Below, piece after piece: positions 1-11,557 of a DNA stretch of 64,000 nucleotides (within the stretch, counting starts at the first letter, position 1; every line of letters starts with the position of its first letter). The stretch is from Stenopsyche tienmushanensis (Eukaryota; Arthropoda; Insecta; Trichoptera; Stenopsychidae), in the NCBI GenBank assembly GCA_008973525.1, contig WACJ01000079.1, positions 1 through 64,000 on the forward strand. Reading direction: 5' to 3'. A model generated the notes under the pieces. It was not told the DNA's origin, did no database searches, and was given only the letters and a program-made list of their open reading frames with translations. A program made the translations under genes and the position numbers.

Positions 1-261
1 CATAAAGCAATGCCATCAATTATTTGCCCCTTTAATAATCCAATAAGAATGTTATCTTCGCGACTACACTCGAGGATCGACGAACTTATAAGCTCGGATT
101 ATTAGCTTAACCCAGATATGTTTGAGGAAGTTTTAATCGAATAATTATTCACTCGGTATATAAATCATCTCGATGCAATCGATATATCAGCATTGTGATT
201 AATCCTTTCACAAATAAATTGGGTTTTCAATTATCAACTTTGTATGGAGCATTATCTTACA
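1..261. other. AT-rich flank, no gene seen
   Basis: Short AT-rich stretch before the GC-rich island. I see no reading frame of note, repeat or RNA gene in it. Confidence 0.6.
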
Positions 262-896
262 TCAGAGACGACAGACAACAGACAGCGACTGACTGGATTG
301 GAGGGTCTTTATAATCGACCCTATTTCCTGTGCTGCTGTATGATCTGTTCCGGGCTCCCTCGGATTAGCCACATAAAGAGTGTCTTCCACTGATCCTTAA
401 GCCTTCCAGAGGAGGCGAGGTTTCCGATGGAAGATCAACTTTAGACCATGTGTACCCGAAGGTGCGATGGGGGAGGAAGGACTAAGGTTATGCTAAATTC
501 AAAGGGTTCGGTCATTCTTAGTACCTAGCCTTGGAGGCGAGTCGCCGTTCGAACAGCCAAAAGTCGCTTTTCTCCTGTTTGCCTAAGCTGTTGAGGATAG
601 TGGTGAGCCTTTAACAGAGTCTCCACCCACTACTGTAATCGGCTGTTCCAAACACCTCTTTATGGGTGCACAACACAGGGTGACCTGCGCACCCAGCTCA
701 TGTTAGCTGGGTTACCCCAGCTGCGTTTGATGAGTATAGCGACGATGTTACTTTTGCACATATCTACTCAACATTATTACCCCAGGGGTTCAACCATTGC
801 CCTCAGGTATACGGTTGTTTCCCCCCTGGGGTTTTATGGATTGGCATCGTGGAGTTTATCACCCACCCGGAATATCTTACAACAGTGAAATGCGGC
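262..896. other. GC-rich, hairpin-dense island of unknown origin
   Basis: This stretch is visibly richer in G and C than both flanks and begins and ends abruptly in AT-rich DNA. It contains several perfect short hairpins: GGGTC/GACCC at 303-321, TGGGTGC/GCACCCA at 663-695, ACCCAGCT/AGCTGGGT at 691-712, AGCTGGG/CCCAGCT at 705-722, and a two-part stem at 780-831 (nine pairs CCCCAGGGG/CCCCTGGGG enclosing five pairs CAACC/GGTTG). The only reading frame above 60 codons (700-888) resembles no known protein and overlaps these hairpins, so I do not call it a gene. Sharp edges and structure suggest a retroelement untranslated region or a structured RNA. I do not recognise a match to SRP, RNase P, snRNA or rRNA. 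Strand is unknown. Confidence 0.5.
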
Positions 897-2524
897 AATG
901 CTAGGATTCGAGTTGATAAAACACTCAAGAATAAATATCAAGATTGAGCTATTAATCAAAAAGATAGCATATTATGTGTCCGTAGGAACGATAGATTATT
1001 AATATGTTTGCGAAGTTAGATGATAAGCTATTTTATCAACTATTTAATCACTGTATATGATAAATAACAGCTTGAGTACAATAATACCACCAGAAAATAA
1101 AATTAACCATCAGAAATAGTATTTATATTTTTTACTAATAAGGTTTAGAGATGTCAATATAATATACATTGAAAAGTGATTGAATTATATATGTAAATTT
1201 TTATCCAACAAAGAAATTCAAAATCTAAAAGACAACATGTTTTTTATAGAAAAGGAACAAGCCTATTAAAATAGAATAAATTCCTAAGAAAATAAATTAT
1301 TCTTGAAATGACTTGTTCTTTTTCTTCCTTATACTTCGTATTTTTTCTTAAATTACCCTTCATAACATATCTGTCTTAACCAATTCCATATATTGAAAAA
1401 TTTGCTAATGAAGCACGTATTCTGCATTTTTGGCATATATATATAATACATTTAATATTTTTCTTTTCAAAGGCACGCAAAAAAATTATTTTATTTGGCC
1501 CTGTTTCAATATTACGATATTATTTATAACTACTGCCGAAGTTTTACAATGAAAATTCGTAAATTAAAGAAATTTCATCCTGATAAGCAAGAGCAAAAAA
1601 AAATTATAACGTCGCGTGTTCGAATAATATTTTATTTACGGCTAAATTTCTTAGAGTGTTATTTTACTACTTCGCTAAGTATTTTAATTTATTGTTTCCA
1701 ACCCCTGTACAATATCACTGGGGTATGTTAATTGAAGTTATTTAGGAGTGTCATAAATCCAGTCTTGTATGCAACAATGATCCCATGGATAAAGGCGAAA
1801 ATTGTTCGAGTTAAAATATCTTCAGTAATCATTTCAAATGACGCGCATCACTGAGTCTGTCAGTCTTATAAATAGTCCTCACCAACAGGATGGCTCAGAG
1901 CTATTAAGCACAATTAAAGAATATATATATCTCCGTAGGATATTAAATTAAAAAATATAATTAAATAGCCTTCTCGGTCGTCTCATATTTCAGCATTCTT
2001 CGCTTGGTGCAATAATATCAAAACAACGCTCTGCATACGAAATGCATTTACTCTTCCGGACCCCACTTCTAGGTTCCATTAATCATCCCCCGGCGCTCGA
2101 ACAATTCTTATAAATACGGAAACCCCCCCAAACGAAAATATGTAGATTCTAGGGATGTTTTACAAATTAGGGTGGCTATGAACTCGATTCTGCGAATACT
2201 TTTTGCTGAGAATATATAAAATATGTTGTATTTTTTACCGGATGCACTCACCATGATTTATTAACCCGTTGGGATGAATCATTTTTTTTTAAATCACAAT
2301 GTTTCAATCTATCATTCCAAATGCATTAGCAAAATGTTCTACATTAACATTTATTTTTAAATGTATATTTTTTAATAAGCGACATTTGATTTGGCTATTT
2401 ACCTTGTTGAACCTAAAAGAGATCGATTTTTTAACATTTTTTTATGCGAAAAGTATTAAATCTGGAATGTTAATATTTAGTATGTTAACTAGGTGATATT
2501 TATTGAATATAATTTTTTTTTTTT
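897..2524. other. AT-rich intergenic DNA, nothing recognised
   Basis: Mostly low-complexity A/T sequence. The frame at 1,495-1,731 is lysine-, isoleucine- and leucine-rich, as expected of chance frames in AT-rich DNA, and has no recognisable motif. No repeat or RNA gene was seen. Confidence 0.5.
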
Positions 2525-2938
2525 AATTTGACAAAGTATATTAGTGGGAATGGAGGGAGCCATGTATGTCGATGATCGAGTGATGACATTCTTCACCATG
2601 GAAGTCCTAAGTACTAGACGGATGATTTGCAGCAAAAAAATTAAACATATTTTTACTTTATATAATATCGTGTATAGTATAAACTATAATAAGAAAGAAA
2701 TATTGGAAAATAAAAAAATAGTGAGCGGTTGAAAAAAAAAAGTATGTTTTTACCAACTTTTTTTGTAGTTTTTAGTTCATTAAATAAAAACTTTTGAATA
2801 TTTTTGAATAATTGTAGTCTATACGATGAAAACGTTTATTATAAACGTGTCTACCAAATTTCATAAAGAATGCCCATCTAGGGCGTGTGAGAGAACTTCC
2901 ATGAGCTTAAAAAAAGTAGTTTCGAGAAAAACGCGTGA
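2525..2938 (+). repeat. Dispersed ~410-bp repeat, copy 1
   Basis: Aligns along its whole length with the reverse complement of 52,067-52,474, with scattered substitutions and small indels. Shared landmarks in order are a T run and TTTGACAA, TGACATT..TTCACCATGGAAGTCCTAAGT, AATATTGGAAAAT, TTACCAAC, a TAGTCTATACGAT block, CTTCCATGAGCTT and the end block GTTTCGAGAAAAACGCG. The small frames inside (2,544-2,732; 2,826-3,062) are not conserved as proteins. It is probably a non-autonomous DNA transposon or an internal part of one. A related end block appears at 36,346-36,376 inside a TTAA-flanked element, which hints at that superfamily. Inverted ends and a target duplication were not found. Confidence 0.65.
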
Positions 2939-4124
2939 ATATATTCTTAAACATTGTTTCTTTCCGATACACGAATTGAATTTGGACTTGCTTTGTCAAG
3001 ATTTTTTCAACCTTGATGATCATAATTTGTATCAAAATTACACTCAAAGATCAATGCCATAAGACTGGATTCTATTATATTTGTTGAATAAACATTTTTA
3101 CAGACAAATAATGGCATGATTTCATACATAGTGTGTATATAAGACTAGTCTCTTTATTTAACAGCCACGCCTTCTGATATGTAATACATCATAGCAAATC
3201 AAGTATTTTATTTATAAGTTAAAGGCTTCAATTGTCAATTCTGTGATCTATTATTCCAAAACCTAGCTTATCATAAACCACTATTGAGTTGGTCTAACTT
3301 TTGTTACATTTATGTGCTATGCTAGAAATATTTTTGGTTACCACAAAGTAAAAAGTTATGAAAATGAACTAATACCACAGAGGTTTTAAATACCTCAGAG
3401 GACGCTCTATTATTCGCCAACTATACTAAATTTCAGTATAAAATATAATGGAAGTATGTTTTATATAATATGTTGGTTACAAAGCAAATATTTGCATCGA
3501 AAAAATACATCAAAACTTTTGCATCGACTTTATAAATTTTATACTCAGTATCCAAAGCCACACCGAATAATCTCATTAGACAAATCCATACTTAAAGATA
3601 AAAATATTTTCCAATATAATTTCTAAATTTTAAAAAAATACTTCCGCTGAAAAACAGCTCAATCAATCGTAACATTTTATTGCCAGACCAATAATTAAGT
3701 CGTCCGACCATAATAGTACTCAAATCATAGCAAATTTATGGCTCATAAACATGCCATTATAGCTTTTTAACACGACTGGCCCGTGAGCCACTAGAAATAG
3801 TTTCACTATTCGACGATTTATTCATAGAACTTAATCTAAATCTAATATCATAATATATTATTATTGTCCCCTATAAGTGTGTAATTCAAATAATTTTTGC
3901 AATAATTTAGATTTTTTAATATGTAAACTCAATAAAATATTTCCGGAGCGAATATAATGACTATGAATTTATTTATTCTCACACCTCTGCGTCATTTCAT
4001 AAATTGTCGACTTAAATTATAATCATAGGGTCAAGCACGTATGTATTTTTTTAAAAACGTGTGACCATCTATGGAAAAAAAGCTCAAATTGTTATAGTTA
4101 AAGGTAATGTTATTGATACAGTTA
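2939..4124. other. AT-rich intergenic DNA, nothing recognised
   Basis: No frame with recognisable protein content, no clear repeat and no RNA gene seen. Confidence 0.5.
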
Positions 4125-4380
4125 CAGTAGAATCTTGATTATCCAGATTGTTTACTAATAAGCAATATTCTTCAATACAAAATTATATGAAGATTCCACC
4201 TTCAAAACAAGTTCAGGCTGGATGGTAAAATTTAAAGCACGACATGGTATCAGGGACCTTGAAATTCATAGGGAAAAGCTTTCTGCTGATATACCTTCAG
4301 CAAACACATTAATTAACACATTGAAGCTATTTGTGGAGAAGGAAGGATTCGACGAAAAAAATATAGAGGGCCAAAATTGA
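4125..4380 (+). mobile_element. pogo/Tigger-like DNA transposon relic
   Basis: At 4,125, after a TA dinucleotide, the sequence CAGTAGAATCTTGATTATCC matches the usual terminal repeat of pogo/Tigger elements (CAG followed by a TATCC-type block). From 4,201 to the stop at 4,378-4,380 a frame of 59 codons reads as part of the Tc5/CENP-B type DNA-binding domain of this family: SGWMVKFKARHGIRDL, then EKLSADIPSA and a helix LFVEKEGF, where pogo transposases have W..RFK.RHGI and GEKLSAD. The first DNA-binding half and the whole DDE catalytic domain are missing, and no matching right end was found, so this is a truncated or internally deleted relic. Family assignment is from motif recall; no search was run. 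Confidence 0.7.
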
Positions 4381-6515
4381 AAAAAAAACTACTCAACTTT
4401 GGTATCAAGACGTGAAAATACTGGACTACGCTGATATTATACGTATTTTTAGTATTACAATCATATGATCAAATGCTGCTCTTTGCTTTGAGTATCCAAT
4501 ATTCTAAAAAAAGACATATGGAAAGCTTTCTACAGCACTAGTAATAAAGTTTTCCACGAAGCTTATTAACTTTATTGATATCGATCATTGGAGATTTATG
4601 GAAAATATTACAGTCCCAGTTTCCTAACTTAAAAATTGATTGAATGAAATTTATAGATACTAAACCGGAAGCTTTAAATCTTCATAAGAAAATTTTCAGG
4701 CGTCACCTCTTTTGGCCTCAACCAATTTCATCCACGCTGAAAGCCTCCTATGCGAAATGACATGAAAATATTTACGACGAAAGGCGATATAGTTTGCAGC
4801 GTATCCACTTTCGCCATATTATATGGAGATAACTTATCGACCCATGCGAATTTATGTATGTATAATGAACAGGATGAAAATCCACACGCGGACATGGCAA
4901 TTTCGCTAAAAATTCAGGTGTCATGCGTGTAAAGGGTTGGCTGGAAAAAAATTGTACGTGATGCGAAACAAAAATCGAGGATTTTAAAAATAGTTGATCC
5001 AGAATCTGGGCCTGTATCCCATGTCCCGATATAAACAACGGGATTCCGGGGCTTTATCTCTTCTTTTTCTCGGATTTATATCCACATATCCTCACTTTCT
5101 TTCATCACGTTTACGCCTATCGGTATTCGTGCACCTTGATCGTTCCAGATTCTGCTTTAAAGGGCACCTCGGCATCCTCAAACATGAATTTTAGATTCCT
5201 GTGTTTACCCAGGCGATCACTTTTTGGGTTTTACTTGCTATTTCGCCGCTGGAGGAGAGACGTTTTCCTTTATTTTGGGATACCCGATGGGGAGCCCCAT
5301 TGCGGATTTACATCATCCGCTTTACGGTGCAACTTTTTCTACGTATGCAATTATTGTCTGAGAACTTTTGCGTTTCCACATGCGAAATAGTTCCTAATTT
5401 ATTTTTATATCCCCCAGGGTGTAATTTGCAAAGTCAAAAGTTTGGCCAAAGTAAATTCAAATATGTGCACGATGGTCTATGTACGTTAAATACTTTATGG
5501 GGTCTTCAGTGTATGCTCTCGGCCCATAAGCGAGATGAAATAATGAAATCCGACAAAAGATATACAGTATTAAACATTTACATGTTTTTCTCCGGTTTTA
5601 TTACCTTTGATGTGTGGAATCTCTTCGGGCTTCCATTAGATCAAATAAATCCTATTCATATACTCGGAACGTTCGTTTAATCCCATGTCATACGTAAGCT
5701 ACGAATACCATCCCCACGGGGTAAAATAAGCAATAATAGCTATGGATTATTACATGACAGCATATATATTGCTTTATTTATTATAACGATCGAACATGAA
5801 ATTTCACTCTTCCCTTATTATCCGCAAATTATACCCCAAGGAAGGCATCACGTAACGAATTAAAGGAAATTACTTTTTTTGCGCCACTCCTTATTCAATT
5901 ACTCAATGCTTTTATGCTCGCGAAATTATTCATTACAATTAAAGGTTCGCCTCAAAAATATACGGGAGCCTTTATACGTAAGGAAACAACAAAACTTTTC
6001 GTGTAATATTCATGGCACGCGACACCACTGTTAAGCGCTTTCGATAGGAAGCGGAAGTAAAAAGCTTTAAATAACGCCGAAAGCTCATCGCTTAAGCGCT
6101 TTTATGATCATCACTTGAATGATTTCTTGTACTTGAATCAACCATTAAACATAATAAAATATTTAGTCACTTTTCTATTAAAATGGCCTCGAACGGATTA
6201 TTTATATTATAACTCATTGTGCTCATTTTTTGCCAATTTATTCGTGCAAAAAATTAAATACTTCGTTGATTTTTTTAAACTGTCTGTTTGTGCGTACGTT
6301 TGTATAGAGCACGAGTGAATAATGACCATCGACGATAAATGTGTTCTTAATCACGACCCAAGAAAATATTTGCATTTTAATGGTCACTCACTGTTCTTAA
6401 ATATTAACAGATTTTCTCTTTTATTAAACTTGGTTGTATTATTTATTAATAGATTACTGCATCATCATATTTTAATTGCTTAACTGCCTTGTATTTGATA
6501 ATGTACTGTGTTATA
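4381..6515. other. Less AT-rich intergenic stretch, unassigned
   Basis: Holds overlapping frames on both strands, the longest at 5,201-5,680 (159 codons, +). That frame is Phe/Leu-rich, matches no family I know and lacks a convincing start context. The composition at about 4,750-6,110 is less AT-rich than the flanks, so regulatory DNA or an unrecognised old element is possible. No RNA gene seen. Confidence 0.3.
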
Positions 6516-7161
6516 CGAGGGATTCAAATATAAACCGGAATTTTGCTGAAAAAAAATGTTTAAGTTTTTTTTACATAGTTTCCTTGATTACAAAAAAATC
6601 ATCGAATAGAAAGCCATCCCGTCACTGAAGAAAAAATGCGAGAAGTTGCATCCTCTGTTGCGCAACGCATAATTGTGTTCGTTTTCTCGTAAACGATGCA
6701 GTGAAATCAAGTGAATTTTTTAGGACTTGAGGCACAGTTCATTTGTTCATTGATGCTAGTGTAACGTGGAAGGAAATCTTAGAAGGATGGAGGAGGATCT
6801 TCGAGAAGACAAGCAGGGCTCGTATTCGCTACACTACCTTAAAACAGCTTAACGACCGCATGTTTTTTTAAATTTTTTTGCCGATTTTGGCGATTTTGCA
6901 GAAAGAAAGCAAAAAAACTACCATTTCACTAAATTCACTATATTTCGTAAAGCACTTGAGGTATTTTAGTAACTCAATAGTTTTTCAATAGAATGGAATG
7001 TAAGACGAAGGCTCATATAAGAGTCCATGGACAGCAACCAAAGTTTTTCAAAGACTCAAATACGAGTCCGCGGCCGTTAAGCTGTTAAGTAAGACCAAGT
7101 ATTTGATTGGGTCTAAAAATTCCGTGAAGGTCTGAAAGTCAAGAAACAATTTTCTGGATAA
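6516..7161 (+). mobile_element. mariner-like transposon relic, split by a MITE
   Basis: Begins at a TATACGAGGG motif (6,513-6,522) typical of mariner element ends. At 6,671-6,727 the + strand encodes NCVRFLVNDAVKSSEFFRT, resembling the first helix-turn-helix of mariner transposases. After the TTAA-flanked insertion at 6,843-7,084 the reading resumes at 7,096-7,161 as QVFDWV, stop, KFREGLKV, matching the W..KFREGR motif that follows that helix-turn-helix. Stops and frameshifts interrupt the frame, and no catalytic DD(D/E) part is visible downstream, so the element is dead and truncated. The mariner call rests on motif recognition, and the stretch between 6,730 and 6,842 does not align well. 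Confidence 0.55.
6843..7084. mobile_element. 242-bp MITE with TTAA target duplication
   Basis: Flanked by TTAA at 6,839-6,842 and 7,085-7,088. The left end reads AACAGCTTAACGACCGC and the right end, reverse-complemented, CAGCTTAACGGCCGC, giving about 15 bp of near-perfect inverted repeat. It has no coding capacity. A TTAA duplication is diagnostic of piggyBac- or Kolobok-type transposition; which one cannot be decided from these ends. It sits inside the mariner relic and is therefore the younger insertion. Confidence 0.7.
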
Positions 7162-10100
7162 GTGATATATACACTATTGGTCACCTCTTTATACATTCGA
7201 TATTAAAGGCAACATGACTTCTAAGTAATATTTGTGAACATTCACATATCAGGCAACCTAAGGGAATGTGTCGAAGAACACTTTGGTGATCTTCTTGACA
7301 AGGAACAATGGTTAATATTGATAGTAATGATTATTTTAACATCAATTTTATGTCATGACACAAAAACGATCATTATCTTCTTGAATTAAATTATACATGA
7401 TCATGCATCAAAGTATCAAAATTTTGGAGCAGTAAGCGACCACGAAAAATAGCGGACCTACTTTGGTCATAATGTGTGTTTTTTATTTTGCGTAATACAT
7501 TTATATATTTACAGATTTGTCTGTTTCTTTTTATTTAATTTGAAACATAGAATTGTTCATGTAACATTTCGACAGCTATTGCTTCTTCTTCGTCTATCAA
7601 CAATAGATCATTCCAATTGATCTCTTTACATCACTAGTTCAATTTAATTTGATCAAGACGATTCTTACATACATATTGGGCATCTATAAGAATTTTATTA
7701 CATCCGGGACCCGTATTTTCGATTGAGAAGTAAATCAAACTGGTTAGACCTGTTTTATACTAAATGCTTATGATGAATTTCTAGGAGATTTTAATTGAAA
7801 AAAAATCTTCATGAATTTAAGCAAATATTATATTTTTACATGTATGACCACAAAATGTTTAATTGGTTTTAAGTCTGATTTTTTGCAAACAGACGAAAGA
7901 TTTTATCGACTGATATATTTACCAAATACTATTTTTTATAGGCCATAAGGGTTACTTTGATTTCGGGTGAAGGGTAAATATATCTTTATTGAGGTTTTTG
8001 TCTGCTGGTATTTTAATTAAATTTCAAGTTAAAAAAAACACTGTAGAAACATAGCAAAAATACGTGATCTTATGTACACATTGAAAAAAATTAATTGAAT
8101 TCTGAAAATAAATTCAAAATTTTTGTATGAAGCTCATATCACAGATATTACTATGATATTTTGATATTAGTAAGATCAACATGTTTTTAAATTGAATTAA
8201 TATAAATGAGATATATCTGCGATAACTGAGATGATTAAAAATGTATTGTGTAACCATTCTGAAACACTCTAATGCAAGAATTATCAATCTTTTGCATTTT
8301 TAATTAAAGTTGAAGGCACACTTTGATTAAATTCTGTTAAATTACATTTTCAACAGATAATTGGATATCTCAGTTGAATTGTAAACTGAACACAAATACT
8401 GGCCTCATATAATAGTGGATCGGGTTACATGCAGCTTGCGCGAACCTTATTTACATACATGTACCTTCTTCACAGAATATGCGAAATTATACGCCAAATA
8501 TGATATAATAATAGACGATGATTAATTTGGCGCATTTGCTTCACTACTGGGTGGCATTCAACTCCAGAAGATAAATAAAATGCTCACTTAATTTTTGTTA
8601 AAATTTAATGGGCAAAATTTAAAATTAACATTATCAAATTACACAATTAGACTGCGAAAAAAGTAAAAGCTCGTTTCGCTTAGAGCTTCCTTAGCTCTAA
8701 TTATATACAGTAATAAGCGGAGGTATACCGGAATCCTCGCACTTTTTAACTTTTTCATTAATTCAATTTTTTTTTTCGACGGGGGGTGTAATTTTTGGGA
8801 AGCTCTGAGCTTTCGTAAACTTAATTTAAAATTTAATCTGGACGGGGGTTGTTTTTGTCGCACAAATATGTCGAGCGCTTCAACATTAGGATATTTATAA
8901 TGGAAATTATGGGGTGTGTTTTTCATCGGTTTTTAAATGGGTTGAGATGACGATTCCGAAAGTTTAATAATAGGGGCTGGTATGGTCTGCGATACGTCTG
9001 AACTAATTAAAACCCTCTCGTTATTTCCACGGGTATTTTCGCAGGTATTTTTGGATTACACCTGGCTTCTAAATTCCCATCTGCATTTCAGTCGACTTTC
9101 ATCTCAATCCGAGGTGCTGCAACGTAAAATTATTTTTTTCTCCCCCGGGATTAAAAGTTCTGGCACTTTGATACATTGGGAATTTTCCCTTTTCCGAATA
9201 TAGCCAAAGCAAATGGCGAAATTTTCCGGGGCTCATTTTCAATTTTATTTAATTATCTGGCGATAAAATTTGAGAGCTTTTTGCGTAGGAAGGTACAAAG
9301 TTAAAGATTTCGGATTCTTTCCAAACAGCTTTTTAAGCCATCTCGTTCTTTTGAAAACATGTTTATAAATCATTCGAATTGCCACTGTAACACAATGGCG
9401 AATATTTTAAATTAACAAATATCATCCGACAATCTTCATTGTCAGCATTGTAATTAAAATTCAAAAATCTAAACCTTCAGACTTGATATTTTTGATCCCC
9501 TACTGAAATTTGCAAAGTGGAGTAGTCTTAATGAGCCATTCTCTCTCGGGTTGAAGTATTTATGAGATCGGAATTTACTTCGTTACTAAGAAGCAGAATA
9601 ATGCCTGACGTTTTACGTCCGATACTCCGTTTTGATTGACATTTACTAGGGGATACTTTATAATTGTATTGCTGCGAATTAAGCATAGTTCACGAATTCC
9701 TTAATAAGGTAGTATTACCTTTCGAGCATGAACGCTCGAATCACCCTTCTGGCATGCTTCACTTAGCTTCTCATTTACACAAATTACCTGAAGGATACAT
9801 TTCCTCAACTATTCATCATTTCTCCCAGGGCTGTGTGCCCTAATGTTATGAAACGTCAATTATTAATCCGCCCTTAAATCCTCGTACCATAATAGGATTT
9901 GAACTACAACGAGTATCAATGTTGCACAATACAACCATGAGCTCTCCTTGTCATAATAACCAGACTATCATTTATTTCAAAAATAACCCCTAAACTTGTC
10001 TGGAGAGCAAACTAGAAACTATATTTAGTATGTAATACCAGCAAATGGATATTATTAGCATATAAATTTATCCAGTGCTCTCATATTATTCCACAGCTAG

Positions 10101-11505
10101 TTTGCTAATTCCATTATTACGAAAAGATATTCTTTTAGTCCCAACATTAATTGCCCGACAATGAATTTGCATATTTTAAAAAATGCAAATTCTTAGACAT
10201 ACAAAAGGACTTGTCAAATTTTAAACAATAACACAATGTATGTAATGAACATCTTGATGTCTGTTTTTAATTACTGAAAAGCTCGATACACAATGCATTG
10301 AATTGTACAGAGCTAAAATACATTACCACTAATGAATTCTCTTTATTACAATATATAGTAATTTGAAACAAATTTATCTTAACATTGTTTTAATCCCAAC
10401 AAGTCAAAATTAAAAGCAACAAAAAGCCAGTAATAAGGAATATAGAAATGATCTTGTGTTTGAATTAAGAGAGGTATGGATTCAATAATAAATTCAACCA
10501 TGTATGAAGAACCTATAGAAATCGTTCATACCTAATAACTATTATTTTATGGCATCTTTGCATATTAATGTTCGGTGATACAGCATGCGTACCATAGCCT
10601 GAACTATGGTTCATGGCCAATTCATGCGTTTGTCATTTTTATAGTTACATTCCAATGACACATACCCAGTGTCATATTTTGTGTCAACTTGAATTAAATT
10701 CCAAGACTGAAGTATTCATTCCAACAGATTCCAACGATGGCCTAGAAAATTCAAACCGTATAAATTAGGATTCAATTACACCCCTATTTTAAATTTTCAA
10801 AATTTGATGGTGATCTGCTAAAATCACCGATTTATTAAAATTGTTGCACCTATTTATAATTGATGTTAGACTTTTAAGAACTTCATACGAAATTTCCAAA
10901 ATTCTAATAATTTACAGAGTTATAGCTATTTTAGTGACGTGGCAATTAAGCCGATCCTACCAGAACGAAATCTTTGAACGCGTTTCTCTCAAAACTACTT
11001 TTTTCAACACGGTTGACATTTTATTCTATATTTTTAATTGACTGATTTACTTCAAATTTGGTAGAAATCTTTTATATATAATTATCTTTTGTTCCTACCA
11101 GATATATGTTAAAATCTTATTTTTAACTATTTAAAAAAAAAAACTGTAAAAAAATTATTTTACTTAAAATGTTGCTATTTTGTGATTTTTTTTAATTCTT
11201 TGAGGTAGGGAATATAATGATATTATTATTTATTATGAATCTTTTTTATTTTTAATTTTAAATAACTAAAAGAGTTGAAATCGTGTCAACTATGACACGC
11301 CTTTTTTACCCCTTATACTTTACCAGCCTATAACTTTTTGTTTTTTTCATTTTTTTGTATATTCTGAAAATCTCAGTAAACTTTCATTGTTTCAAGCTCT
11401 TAAGTAATGTGAAAACCACTCCTGATTAAATTCAATATTCTCCTCTGGATATACTATATTAAAATCCAAATATTTTTTAATTAATTTCTATCAAACATCC
11501 CACAA
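7162..11505. other. AT-rich intergenic DNA with small hairpins
   Basis: No gene recognised. Two adjacent perfect hairpins lie at 9,706-9,721 (AAGGTA/TACCTT) and 9,721-9,740 (TTCGAGC/GCTCGAA), and another at 10,591-10,610 (ACCATAG/CTATGGT). At 10,978-11,010 a short block, ACGCGTTTCTCTCAAAACTA, resembles the end block of the dispersed repeat at 2,525-2,938, so a very old copy may cover about 10.8-11.4 kb. The frames at 8,639-8,926 (-) and 8,982-9,203 (+) match nothing I know. Confidence 0.4.
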
Positions 11506-11557
11506 AATACAAAGGAAATATTTGTTAAAATAATACAAAGGAAATATTTGTTAAAAT
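11506..11557. repeat. Perfect 26-bp tandem duplication
   Basis: Two identical adjacent copies of a 26-bp unit beginning AATACAAAGGAAATATTTG. This is a simple local duplication with no evident function. Confidence 0.9.

Noticed and set aside
5201..5680. 159-codon plus-strand frame
   Set aside because: No recognisable domain, overlapping frames on the same strand, Phe/Leu-rich chance-like composition.
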